Shown: positions 45,031 to 56,306 of the stretch, piece by piece
Layout of the letters: the number at the start of each line of letters is the position of its first letter
How positions within the stretch are numbered: position 1 is the first letter of the stretch
Assembly: GCA_017303675.1 (NCBI GenBank)
Contig: JAFLBX010000002.1
Coordinates: 248,001-312,000, forward strand
Reading direction: 5' to 3'
Length of the DNA stretch: 64,000 nt
From: Ignavibacteria bacterium
Lineage (GTDB): Bacteria > Bacteroidota > Ignavibacteria > Tepidaquicellales > OLB5
Made by a program: the position numbers and the translations under genes
The notes under the pieces: model-generated
Told to the model about the DNA's origin: nothing
Database searches by the model: none
What the model saw: only the letters and a program-made list of their open reading frames with translations

Positions 45031-46020
45031 ATGACAAATCAATATATTCAGTATCCCGAAAAATTAGAATTAGAAAAAGAAACTAATACACGTTATTTCG
45101 GACGCTTCACAATACAGCCGCTTGATAAGGGTTATGGTATTACTTTAGGTAATGCATTAAGAAGAGTGCTTATTTCTTCTTTGCCGGGTACCGCCATTAC
45201 CGGGATCAAGATAAACAATGTACCGCATGAATTCACCACAATTAAAGATGTGGTTGAAGATGTTTCTGAAATTGTACTTAATCTTAAAGAGGTCAGGTTC
45301 AAGCAGAACATTAAGGGTGCCAATAAAGTTGAGTTAAGGCTTAAAGGCCCGCTTGATTTCATCGCAAGGCATATACAGGAAGCTACTGAAGACTTTGAGA
45401 TTTTAAACCCGAACCATCACATAGCTACTTTAAATAAAAATGCTGATGTAAGCATTACTTTAAAGATAGGTTCAGGCATTGGTTATGTTCCGTCAGAAGA
45501 GAACAAAGACCCTGAGCAGGATCTTTTAATGCTTCCGATAGATTCAATATTCACACCGATAAAAAATGTTAAGTATGAAGTACTGAATACCAGGGTTGGA
45601 CAGAAAACTGATTATGAAAAGCTTATACTCGAGATAACAACCGACGGAACAATTATTCCTGTTGACGCTTTAACTCAGGCTGCATCAATACTTAATGAGC
45701 ATGTTGCAATGTTCGAAAACTTCGGCAAGGTTACTGAAGAAAAGAAAGCTCCGGTAAAGGATGAAGAAACTGAATTCGCAAGGATCAGGAAAATGCTTCT
45801 CACCAATGTTGATGAGCTTAAGCTTTCAGTCCGCGCACAGAACTGCCTGCGCTCAGCAAACATTAAAACTTTGGGTGATCTTGTAAGGCACCAGGAAGTT
45901 GAGATGCTGCAGTTCAGGAATTTCGGCAGAAAGTCACTTGCTGAGCTTGGCGAAATACTTCAGGAAAACGGTCTTTCCTTTGGTATGGATGTGGATAAAT
46001 ACATAAAAGAAGAAAACTAA
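45031..46020 (+). CDS. rpoA: DNA-directed RNA polymerase subunit alpha
   Basis: Alpha dimerises to start polymerase assembly and its C-terminal domain touches UP elements and activators. The 329-residue product has the N-terminal domain with FGRFTIQPLDKGYGITLGNALRRVLISSLPGTAI and the C-terminal domain from about residue 262, with LSVRAQNCLRSANIKTLGDLV and RNFGRKSLAELGEIL. ATG start in the alpha operon, followed by rplQ after 24 bases. Confidence 0.98.
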   Translation: MTNQYIQYPEKLELEKETNTRYFGRFTIQPLDKGYGITLGNALRRVLISSLPGTAITGIKINNVPHEFTTIKDVVEDVSEIVLNLKEVRFKQNIKGANKVELRLKGPLDFIARHIQEATEDFEILNPNHHIATLNKNADVSITLKIGSGIGYVPSEENKDPEQDLLMLPIDSIFTPIKNVKYEVLNTRVGQKTDYEKLILEITTDGTIIPVDALTQAASILNEHVAMFENFGKVTEEKKAPVKDEETEFARIRKMLLTNVDELKLSVRAQNCLRSANIKTLGDLVRHQEVEMLQFRNFGRKSLAELGEILQENGLSFGMDVDKYIKEEN

Positions 46021-46044
46021 AATTAAACGCTGGATTGAACTGAT

Positions 46045-46602
46045 ATGATACACAGAAGAAAAGGCAGAAAACTTAAAAGAACATATACACACAGGAAGGC
46101 TTTACTTTCCAATCTTTCTGTATCTTTAATAAAACATAAAAAAGTTAAAACTACTTTGGCTAAAGCCAAAGAATTAAGGCTTTATATTGAGCCCATTATC
46201 ACTAAATCAAGAAAAGCACTTAGTTCAGGTAAAGCTGAATTCGGCGTTCATTTAAGAAGAGAAGTCAACAAATTCCTTCAGGATAAAGGCGCAGTAAAGA
46301 TGCTGTTCGATGAAATTGCTCCCAAAGTTGCCAACCGTAACGGCGGTTACACCAGGGTTCTTAAAATGGGAAGACGCCTCGGAGACGGCGCTGAAGTTGC
46401 GATTATTGAGCTTGTAGATTATAACGCTGAACAGACACCTGAAAAAACCGAAACTTCCGAAAAAGAAACCAAAGGTAAATCAAAAACAGGCGCTAAACCT
46501 AAAGCAAAAACTACTAAAACTACAAAGACCAAAAAAGCGGCAGCTGATACTGAAGTAAAAAAGACTACAAAGGGCAGGAAGAAAAAAGAGGCAGCTGAGT
46601 AA
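46045..46602 (+). CDS. rplQ: 50S ribosomal protein L17, C-terminally extended
   Basis: L17 lies near the tunnel exit. The core (residues 1-130) begins IHRRKGRKLKRTYTHRKALLSNL and includes RNGGYTRVLKMGRRLGDGAEVAIIELV. It is 185 residues against a usual 116-125: a tail of about 55 residues is almost only Lys, Thr, Ala, Glu and Gly. ATG start. It closes the alpha operon; engB follows after 36 bases. Confidence 0.96.
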   Translation: MIHRRKGRKLKRTYTHRKALLSNLSVSLIKHKKVKTTLAKAKELRLYIEPIITKSRKALSSGKAEFGVHLRREVNKFLQDKGAVKMLFDEIAPKVANRNGGYTRVLKMGRRLGDGAEVAIIELVDYNAEQTPEKTETSEKETKGKSKTGAKPKAKTTKTTKTKKAAADTEVKKTTKGRKKKEAAE

Positions 46603-46638
46603 TTAATACAATAAAAGGTAAGCAAAACTTATCAGTTA

Positions 46639-47229
46639 ATGAAAATAACAACAGCTGAATTTGTAAATAGCGTATCAGATCTGAGCCAGTTACCAACTGC
46701 TCATTTACCTGAAATTGTGTTTATTGGCCGGTCTAATGTGGGAAAATCATCCCTTATCAATAAGATTTGCAATAAAGCAAAATTAGCAAAGACCAGTTCG
46801 GTTCCCGGCAGGACCCGTATGCTTAATTATTATCTTATCAACGAAGAATTCTATTTCGTCGATCTTCCGGGGTATGGTTATGCAAAGGTTCCTGAACAGA
46901 TAAAAACAGGCTGGAGAAAGCTTGTTGAAGAATATATAAGCACCAGGAAAAATATTAAGCTGGTTTTTGAGCTTATGGATTCAAGGCATGATCCTACATA
47001 TCTTGACCAGTTGATGGTGAACTGGCTTGAATACTACGAAATCAACTATGCAATTGTCCTTACAAAGGCTGATAAAATTTCAGCTAATAAAATGGAAAGA
47101 CAGATCTACAGAACAAGCAAAATTGTAAGCAATGATGAGCTCTGCAAAGATTATATACCTTTTTCAGCAATCACCGCAGAAGGCAAAGATACTGTCGTAA
47201 AACTTATAACCGAAAGTCTGAATTCATAA
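46639..47229 (+). CDS. engB: Ribosome biogenesis GTPase EngB (YsxC/YihA)
   Basis: EngB is an essential GTPase for 50S assembly. The 196-residue product has G1 GRSNVGKSSLIN (near residue 30), G3 DLPGYGYAKVP, G4 TKADK and a G5-like SAITAEG, plus NYYLINEEFYFVDLPG. ATG start. It is a common neighbour of ribosomal genes in this lineage, though that is from memory. Confidence 0.95.
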   Translation: MKITTAEFVNSVSDLSQLPTAHLPEIVFIGRSNVGKSSLINKICNKAKLAKTSSVPGRTRMLNYYLINEEFYFVDLPGYGYAKVPEQIKTGWRKLVEEYISTRKNIKLVFELMDSRHDPTYLDQLMVNWLEYYEINYAIVLTKADKISANKMERQIYRTSKIVSNDELCKDYIPFSAITAEGKDTVVKLITESLNS

Positions 47230-47248
47230 ATAATAACCGGAGATATCT

Positions 47249-48331
47249 TTGCTCAAAAAAAAGATATTCACCCCGGGACCCACACAGGTCCATCCCGATG
47301 TACTGAAAGCTACAATTTCATTCGATACTTATCACAGAAGCCGTGACTTTAAGGCTTTCCACAAAGAATTAAGCGCCAAGCTTAAGACAATATTCCAAAC
47401 AACACAAAACTTAAATATTTTAACAACTTCAGGCACAGGCTCACTTGAAACTGCATTCATTAATTTCTGCGCGCCGGGTGATAAAGTTCTTTATATCAAC
47501 CAGGGAAGGTTTGGTGCAAGGTGGGGAGCAATTTGCAAGGCTTACGGCATTGAAGCTGATGAACTGCATATAGATTACGGTAAAAGGGCTGAAATTTCTG
47601 ATCTTGAAAAGACAGGTCTTGAAGGTTACTCAGCAGTATTTTTAACTCACACAGAAACATCTACTGCTACAGTAACTGATATCAAAGCTCTTGCGGAATA
47701 CATAAAATCAAGATCGAATGCATTGATAATAGTAGATGCGGTTACATCTGTTGGCGCTATTGAGTTCAGCTTTGATGACTGGCAGCTTGATGTGGCAGTT
47801 TCAGCTTCGCAAAAAGGATTAATGACTCAGCCCGGAATAGCAATTATCGCATACAGCGAAGCAGCCAGGGCTAAGATGGAAGAAAACCCTATGCCGCGTT
47901 ATTTTTTTGACCTGAGGAAGGAATACAGATCTGTAAAAGAAGATGGCGTTACTATGTGGACTCCCGCAGTAGGTTTATTTTACGGCATTGATAAAGCTTG
48001 CGATATAATATTGAATGAAGGGCTTGAAAATAAATGGAAACGGACCCATGAAATTGCTGAATATTTCAGGAATGAATCATTGAAAAACGGTTTTGGTTTA
48101 TTCTCTTCATTCCCCAGCGATTCGTTAACTGCGATCACTCTGCCGGCAGGCATTCCAACCGGGAAGCTGATAGAAGCTATGAAGAATAATTACGGCGTGC
48201 AGATAGCCAACGGTCAGGCTGAGATGAAAGATAAGATCGCAAGATTTTCGCATATGGGCGACCTGGAAATGAACGACTTTGTTGAGCTGAACAAACTTCT
48301 TGTAAAGGAATTCAATAATCTGAAAAATTAA
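47249..48331 (+). CDS. Class V aminotransferase, phosphoserine/alanine-glyoxylate type
   Basis: The 360-residue product is a fold-type I PLP enzyme. It begins KKIFTPGPTQVHPDVL, has TTSGTGSLETAFINF, the PLP-binding aspartate region VDAVTSVGAIEF and the Schiff-base lysine in SASQKGLMTQPG. Relatives act as serine-pyruvate, alanine-glyoxylate or phosphoserine aminotransferases. A phosphoglycerate dehydrogenase-like gene lies 5 bases downstream, so a serine-pathway transaminase is the best reading. TTG start. Confidence 0.85.
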   Translation: MLKKKIFTPGPTQVHPDVLKATISFDTYHRSRDFKAFHKELSAKLKTIFQTTQNLNILTTSGTGSLETAFINFCAPGDKVLYINQGRFGARWGAICKAYGIEADELHIDYGKRAEISDLEKTGLEGYSAVFLTHTETSTATVTDIKALAEYIKSRSNALIIVDAVTSVGAIEFSFDDWQLDVAVSASQKGLMTQPGIAIIAYSEAARAKMEENPMPRYFFDLRKEYRSVKEDGVTMWTPAVGLFYGIDKACDIILNEGLENKWKRTHEIAEYFRNESLKNGFGLFSSFPSDSLTAITLPAGIPTGKLIEAMKNNYGVQIANGQAEMKDKIARFSHMGDLEMNDFVELNKLLVKEFNNLKN

Positions 48332-48336
48332 ATTAA

Positions 48337-49314
48337 TTGAAAAATAAAGTAAATATTTTTCTTGCTGATGATCTGCATCAACAGGGTATTGATTTACTTA
48401 AAAAAAAATTTAATGTTGTTTCGCTTAAATCTCTTACTAATAAAGAACTCATCCTGAAGCTTAAAGATCTTTCGCCTAAAAGTGATTCATCAGCAGATGC
48501 ATTGATAGTCCGTTCAGTACGGAAAATTGACAGAAATTTCCTGCAAAAAACAGCTAAAAAAACAAATATTAAGCTTATTTGCACTGTATCTGCGGGATTT
48601 GATAATATCGATACAATCGCAGCATCAGAAGCCGGCATTGATATTATGAATGTTGCCGGCGCTAACAGTACCTCTGCTGCTGAATATACGATGGGATTAA
48701 TCCTTGCTGCTGTAAAAAATATAGTACCCGCAAATTCAAAAATGCAAAAAGGTACGTTTGATTATTCTTTATTCAAAAATACAGAGCTCTCAGGAAAAAC
48801 GATCGGCATAATCGGAGTCGGAAGGATAGGTTCAAAAGTAGCAGTTCTTGCAAAAGCCTTCGGCATGAAAATAATAGGCAATGATATAAAAGAGAGCCTG
48901 AAGAAAAAATACAGGTTCATAGAATTTATACCTCTGAATACTCTGCTTAGAAACTCTGATATAGTTACAATTCACACGCCTCTTGATAACACAACCCGTT
49001 ACCTCATAAATAAAAAAAATATTTCTTTGCTTAGAAATGATTCTGTACTTATAAATACAGCCAGAGGGGGAGTAGTTGAAGAAGCTGCGCTTCTTGCAGC
49101 TTTAAAAAAAGGAAAGCTGCGCTGTGCATGTATTGATGTATTTGAGCAGGAGCCGGGCTTTGATAAAAAATTCCTGAAGCTTAAAAATCTGGTGCTTACG
49201 CCGCATCTTGCCGGTAAAACATCTGAAAGCAGGGAGCGTATGGCAGTTGAATCTGCCGTGAAAGTTACAAAATACTTTCAAAACACCGGAAGAAGCCCTA
49301 AATTAATCGATTGA
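48337..49314 (+). CDS. serA: D-3-phosphoglycerate dehydrogenase, short form
   Basis: This enzyme oxidises 3-phosphoglycerate in the first step of serine synthesis. The 325-residue product is a D-2-hydroxyacid dehydrogenase with the NAD motif GIIGVGRIGSKVA (near 150). The catalytic Arg lies in INTARGGVVEE, the Glu in DVFEQEPG and the His in LTPHLAGKT. It lacks the regulatory ACT domains of longer SerA. TTG start, 5 bases after the aminotransferase gene. Other hydroxyacid dehydrogenases are possible; the context supports SerA. Confidence 0.8.
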   Translation: MKNKVNIFLADDLHQQGIDLLKKKFNVVSLKSLTNKELILKLKDLSPKSDSSADALIVRSVRKIDRNFLQKTAKKTNIKLICTVSAGFDNIDTIAASEAGIDIMNVAGANSTSAAEYTMGLILAAVKNIVPANSKMQKGTFDYSLFKNTELSGKTIGIIGVGRIGSKVAVLAKAFGMKIIGNDIKESLKKKYRFIEFIPLNTLLRNSDIVTIHTPLDNTTRYLINKKNISLLRNDSVLINTARGGVVEEAALLAALKKGKLRCACIDVFEQEPGFDKKFLKLKNLVLTPHLAGKTSESRERMAVESAVKVTKYFQNTGRSPKLID

Positions 49315-49341
49315 AATAGATAAGAAAAATCAGTAAATTTG
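49311..49341 (+). promoter_or_regulatory. Promoter of the dnaN operon
   Basis: TTG (49311-49313) is followed by a 20-bp spacer and TAAATTTG (49334-49341), matching the Bacteroidota consensus. Transcription would start near 49348, leaving a short leader with GGAGG before dnaN. Confidence 0.72.
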
Positions 49342-49369
49342 TAAAATTAAGCAATTTTTGGGAGGTTTA

Positions 49370-50536
49370 ATGAAGTTCACTGTTAAGAGCAATGATCTCA
49401 TCGGCGCTATAAATAAAGTTATTACTGTTACTCCAACACGTTCCACTTTACCTATTTTAAGCAACATATTTTTCAGTCTCGAAGGAAAAGAACTTACTTT
49501 GATAGGTTCTGATCTTGAAGTCTATATAGAAATCAAGATTAACGTTGATGGTAAAAGTGACGGGCAGGTTGCACTTCCTGCAAAGAAGCTGGAAAACCTT
49601 CTCACAAATTTATCGGGTAAGGAACTGAGCTTTGATCTGCAAAATGGATTTAAGACCATTATCAAAACCAAGGGCGGAAAGTGGACACTCACAGGCGAAG
49701 ATCCCAACGACTTCCCGATGCCTGCTGAAGTTGAAGGCTCAAAGGAAATTGATATATCAGGAGCGCTTATAACCCGCTATTTGCCCAAAGCCATCCACGC
49801 AGCAAGCACAGATGAGCTTCGCAGAAGCATGAATGGTGTGTTTTTTGAGATAAAAAAAGGCGAGTTCAAAGTTGTTTCTACAGATGGCCACAGGCTGGTG
49901 AAAATCATCAACAATAATTTTGATTACTCCGGCGAAAAGACCAACATGCTGGTGCCTATAAAAACCTGCCAGCTTATGACAAGGCTCTTTAAATCAAAAA
50001 CATCAGCAGAGCAGGGTGATTCGGCAGAAGGCGAAGAAATCAGTGAATCACAGAAAGTATCAGTATTCTTCAGCAATGAATTCCTAAAATGCTCATTCGG
50101 CAATATTACAATTCACTCAAGGCTTATTGATGATACATTTCCTAACTATGAATCAGTAATACCCAATGATAACGAAAAAATATTAAAGGTAGCTAAAAAC
50201 GAGCTGATAGGCTCGGTTAAAAGAAGTATAATCCTTTCTGACCAGGTTACGAACAAAACTTCGTTCAGCATAAGCGAAAGCGAGCTTAAAGTAAGGGCGG
50301 CAAACAACGAATACGGAACAGATGCAGATGAAACCATAGATTGCAGCTTCACCGAAGCAGATGAATTTGAAATTGCATTCAACGGTAAGTATTTGCTTGA
50401 GGCTCTGCAGCATTTCGATAGTGATGAATTACTTTTTGATTTCAGTACTCCTTTGAAAGCATCAATAATAAGGCCATCGGAGCAGCGAGAAAATGAAGAC
50501 CTGATGATGCTTGTTATGCCTGTTAGAAATATCTGA
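49370..50536 (+). CDS. dnaN: DNA polymerase III beta subunit (sliding clamp)
   Basis: The clamp encircles DNA and holds polymerases on the template. The 388-residue product has three repeats of the clamp fold, with TPTRSTLPILSNIFFSLEG near the N-terminus, GVFFEIKKGEFKVVSTDGHRL in the middle and LLMPVR-type LMMLVMPVRNI at the end. I take ATG 49370, directly behind GGAGG, and reject the in-frame TTG at 49358 that lies upstream of that site. The gene has its own promoter and leads into recF. Confidence 0.96.
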   Translation: MKFTVKSNDLIGAINKVITVTPTRSTLPILSNIFFSLEGKELTLIGSDLEVYIEIKINVDGKSDGQVALPAKKLENLLTNLSGKELSFDLQNGFKTIIKTKGGKWTLTGEDPNDFPMPAEVEGSKEIDISGALITRYLPKAIHAASTDELRRSMNGVFFEIKKGEFKVVSTDGHRLVKIINNNFDYSGEKTNMLVPIKTCQLMTRLFKSKTSAEQGDSAEGEEISESQKVSVFFSNEFLKCSFGNITIHSRLIDDTFPNYESVIPNDNEKILKVAKNELIGSVKRSIILSDQVTNKTSFSISESELKVRAANNEYGTDADETIDCSFTEADEFEIAFNGKYLLEALQHFDSDELLFDFSTPLKASIIRPSEQRENEDLMMLVMPVRNI

Positions 50537-50553
50537 TAGGAAAACCCTTTGAT

Positions 50554-51721
50554 ATGATATTAGAAGAGCTTTACCTGGCTGATTTTAAAAATTACAACAA
50601 TTGTTCTTTCTCATTCAGCCCAAAACTGAACTTTATATACGGAGAAAACGGAAACGGCAAAACCAATATTCTCGAAGCAATTTCATTGCTTTGTTATACA
50701 AAAAGCTTTTTGCTGAATTCAGAATCTGACTGTGTAAGATACGGAACGGATGCTTTTGAAATTACCGGAGATTTCCGAAACAGGGTTAACAGTAAAAGCA
50801 GGGTTAAGGTTATTTATCACAAAGAAGAGAGCTCTAAGCAGGTTATTCTTGATAATGACAGGGTAACGCGCTCAAATGAATTTTTAGGCAGGTTCCCGCT
50901 AATAGTGCTTTCACCATATGACCTGAAGCTTACTATGGGCACTCAGCAGGATAGACGCAGGAATTTTGACCTGCTGATATCACAGGTAAGCAGGGTATAT
51001 TTAAGCGACCTGAGGAAATATTCTAAAATTATCAAGCAGAAAAATTCATTGCTTAAAGAAAACCTGGCGGTTAAAAGGTATTCTTTAAAAGAGCTAAAAG
51101 ACCTGGTCAGTGTATGGAATACAGAGCTTCTGGATCTGGCCGTTAAGATCATGATCCGCAGGATGGATTTCATAGAAGAATTCAAGTTAAGCATCAATTC
51201 CTGTTTTAACCGTATAGTTGGCAGTAAATATATTCCCGTAATTTCATATCAAAGTGAAATACTGGATGAAAATGAAATAACAGGATACAGCATAGAACTG
51301 CTTAAAAGTAAGCTTGAAAGCTCACTTGAAGAAAAGCTTGATCAGGAAATTAAAAGGGGAATTTTACTTGCGGGTCCGCACAGGGATAATTACCTCTTCA
51401 GCATGAATAAACAGGGCGAATTATTTGACATGAAAACATTCGCTTCGCAGGGTGAACACAAAACTTTTGTTGTCGCTCTAAAGCTTTCAGAGTTTGGGTA
51501 TATTAACAGCAATCTTGATCATACAAATTCAGGCGAACCTGTACTGCTTTTAGATGATGTGTTTTCTGAGCTTGATAAAACCAGGATAGCAAGAATTTCT
51601 GAACTGATAACAGATTTTAACCAGGTTTTTATTACAACTACTGATATTGACCACCTTGAGATACTGAAAAAGAATTTTTCAGAAACCAGGTCATTTAATA
51701 TAGTGAACGGGGCGGTGGATA

Positions 51722-51732
<11 letters not shown>
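50554..51732 (+). CDS. recF: DNA repair protein RecF
   Basis: RecF is an ABC-type ATPase that loads RecA at gaps with RecO and RecR. The 392-residue product has Walker A GENGNGKTNILEAI (near residue 30), LSPYDLKLTMGTQQDRRRNFD, the GPHRDNYLF motif, the signature region ASQGEHKTFVVALKL and Walker B VLLLDDVFSELDKTR. ATG start, 17 bases after dnaN. Its end overlaps the next gene by 11 bases. Confidence 0.95.
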
Positions 51733-54042
<2,310 letters not shown>

Positions 54043-54045
54043 TTT

Positions 54046-54729
54046 TTGAAAAATAAAATATTTACATTTATAGCAGCATTTATATTAATAAATGCTGCTT
54101 TGTTTTCTCAAACAGTGGTCAAGCAGAAAAAACAAATTTCCTTTTTCACCGGTATGGGAATTCAGTATGGAATTACACCTGAGTTCAGGGATTTCCTGGT
54201 CGCCAGTATTCCATACAGTACTTCTGACAGCATAAAATCATTTAACGCAGGTGTGGAATTTTACGGCGGAGCAGAGTTTGATATTTCGAAAACCGTATCA
54301 GCAGGGGTTGATTATTCATATTATATCCGCGGATTAAGTTATGTTTATTCGCCGGCTGTATTTGATTATACAATAACCAATCACCAGCCATACTTATTTG
54401 TGAACTATAATTTAAGGAAGCAGAAGTATAACTTTAAGTTCGGCGGATCAATTGGTTATCACTTTCAGCAGCTTGATAATAAGATCAACAACTCTACAAC
54501 CCTTAAATATACTTCATCAGGTCCCTCATTCAGGTTGAATGTTACATTTCTCCCTAAATTTTCAGAAAATTTTTATGTTTATTTAGGCGGGTTCGCTTTT
54601 GCAAATATGTATGGTAAGTTAAAGGATGAAAATGGGGAAATATTAAAAGCGCCGAATTCAACTACAGAAGCAGATCTAAAAGGGTACGGCATTGGCGCCA
54701 GGCTTGGAATTTTATTTAATATCAATTAA
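54046..54729 (+). CDS. Outer-membrane beta-barrel-like protein
   Basis: The 227-residue product has a signal peptide (to about ALFSQ, residue 21). Alternating strands follow: QISFFTGMGIQYGI, FNAGVEFYGGAEF, AGVDYSYYIRGL, QPYLFVNYNLRKQKYNFKFGGSIGYHF, and the last GIGARLGILFNIN. This matches small OmpA/OprF-like 8-strand barrels. The start is TTG, 3 bases after gyrB, and its end overlaps uppP by 1 base. Function unknown. Confidence 0.7.
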   Translation: MKNKIFTFIAAFILINAALFSQTVVKQKKQISFFTGMGIQYGITPEFRDFLVASIPYSTSDSIKSFNAGVEFYGGAEFDISKTVSAGVDYSYYIRGLSYVYSPAVFDYTITNHQPYLFVNYNLRKQKYNFKFGGSIGYHFQQLDNKINNSTTLKYTSSGPSFRLNVTFLPKFSENFYVYLGGFAFANMYGKLKDENGEILKAPNSTTEADLKGYGIGARLGILFNIN

Positions 54730-55556
54730 TGCAGGAAATTTTAAAAGCTATATTACTGGGTGTTGTTCAGGGATTAACGGAATTTCTGCCGATAAGCAGT
54801 ACAGCGCATTTGAGGATAATCCCATCATTCTTTGGTTGGGGTGATATCGGGGCATCATATACGGCAGTAATACAGGTCGGTACTATGATAGCTATAATCC
54901 TTTATTTCCGTAATGACCTTATTAACATGACGAGATCTATGTTTACCAGTATCAAAACAAGAGATTACAGCAGTAAAGATACTAAGCTGCTTATAATGAT
55001 AATATTAGGTACAATCCCTATAGTAATTGCGGGTTTTTTGCTTAAAGACCTGATACGAAATCAGTTCAGAAATATGTATATTGTAGCTGCCAGCTTAATG
55101 TTTTTTTCAATTATTTTAATGATAGCTGACAGGTTTACCAAAAAGAAACATGATATAAACAGCATTGGCTTTAAGGATGGATTCATAATCGGTATTTTTC
55201 AGGCTATGGCTCTGATCCCGGGAGCTTCACGTTCAGGATCGACCATATCCGGCGCATTTTTCCGCAATATGACAAGGGAAGATGCTGCCCGGTTCTCATT
55301 TTTGCTCAGTATACCGGCTGTTTTGCTAAGCGGTGTATATGAGCTTTTCAGCCAGAGAAGTACCCTGTTAAGCGGTGAAAGCGCAATTCTGAGCCTTGTA
55401 ATTGCAACGATCGTTTCAGGGGTAATCGGATACTGGTCAATTTGGTTTTTGCTCTCTTATATTAAAAAGCATTCTATGATGCTTTTTGTAGTCTACCGAA
55501 TAATTTTCGGCATACTTATAATAGTTTTATTGGCAACAGGAATAATTCATAACTAG
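54729..55556 (+). CDS. uppP: Undecaprenyl-diphosphatase
   Basis: UppP recycles undecaprenyl diphosphate for cell-wall synthesis in the cytoplasmic membrane. The 275-residue product has the two family motifs, VVQGLTEFLPISSTAHL (near residue 12) and LIPGASRSGSTISGAFF (near 165), with about eight hydrophobic segments. ATG overlaps the stop of the barrel gene. A following cyclophilin gene lies 16 bases away. Confidence 0.96.
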   Translation: MQEILKAILLGVVQGLTEFLPISSTAHLRIIPSFFGWGDIGASYTAVIQVGTMIAIILYFRNDLINMTRSMFTSIKTRDYSSKDTKLLIMIILGTIPIVIAGFLLKDLIRNQFRNMYIVAASLMFFSIILMIADRFTKKKHDINSIGFKDGFIIGIFQAMALIPGASRSGSTISGAFFRNMTREDAARFSFLLSIPAVLLSGVYELFSQRSTLLSGESAILSLVIATIVSGVIGYWSIWFLLSYIKKHSMMLFVVYRIIFGILIIVLLATGIIHN

Positions 55557-55572
55557 AAAGGAAATCATAAAA

Positions 55573-56289
55573 ATGAAGCTAAACGCTTTTAAAATAATGC
55601 TATTAACAGCATTTACATTAAGTTTTTTCGCGTTCGTTTGCGGAGATAACAAAACAGATACAAATACACAGAACCAAACTCAAAACCAGCAGCAAACCCA
55701 GACCCAGCAGCAGAACACACAAACACAGAACACTCAAAAGAAAACAGACAGCATGACCACCAAGACAGATTCAACAGATTCAAAAAGCACAGATGAATCA
55801 AACATTGTAGTTTTAAAGACCAGTATGGGAGATATTGAAATTGAATTATTTGAAAAAGAAGCTCCCAAGCATGTAGCAAATTTCAAAAAGCTTGTAAACT
55901 CAGGATTTTACGAAGGTACAACATTTCACAGGGTAATTCCCGGCTTTATGATACAGGGCGGCGACCCCAATTCCAAGGATAACGACCGTTCAAATGACGG
56001 ACAGGGCGGCCCCGGATATACAGTTCCTGCAGAAATTAACGCTAAACACGTTAAAGGTTCACTTGCCGGGGCAAGAATGGGAGACCAGGTTAATCCAAAA
56101 AGAGAGTCAAGCGGCAGCCAGTTCTATATTGTTACCGGCGAAGCTTCACATCTTGACGGACAATACACTGTTTACGGAAAAGTTATAAAAGGTTTGGATA
56201 TTGCGCTTAAGATCGAAAATGTAAAAAGAGATGCAATGGATAACCCGATAGATAAAGTTACTATTAAAAAAGTAGAATTTAAAAAGTAA
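55573..56289 (+). CDS. Cyclophilin-type peptidyl-prolyl isomerase, probable lipoprotein
   Basis: The 238-residue product begins with a hydrophobic signal ending AFVCGD, a plausible lipobox with Cys near residue 23. A 50-residue linker made almost only of Gln, Asn, Thr, Asp and Lys follows. The cyclophilin domain (from about residue 77) has FKKLVNSGFYEGTTFHRVIPGFMIQGGD with the catalytic Arg, and GSQFYIVTGEASHLDGQYTVYGKV. It would assist folding in the periplasm. ATG start in the uppP-holA run. Confidence 0.88.
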   Translation: MKLNAFKIMLLTAFTLSFFAFVCGDNKTDTNTQNQTQNQQQTQTQQQNTQTQNTQKKTDSMTTKTDSTDSKSTDESNIVVLKTSMGDIEIELFEKEAPKHVANFKKLVNSGFYEGTTFHRVIPGFMIQGGDPNSKDNDRSNDGQGGPGYTVPAEINAKHVKGSLAGARMGDQVNPKRESSGSQFYIVTGEASHLDGQYTVYGKVIKGLDIALKIENVKRDAMDNPIDKVTIKKVEFKK

Positions 56290-56306
56290 GAATTTTAAGG
56301 CTCTAA

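Noticed and set aside
49358-49369. In-frame TTG that would extend dnaN by four residues
   Set aside because: GGAGG lies between it and ATG 49370, so the ATG is the proper start.
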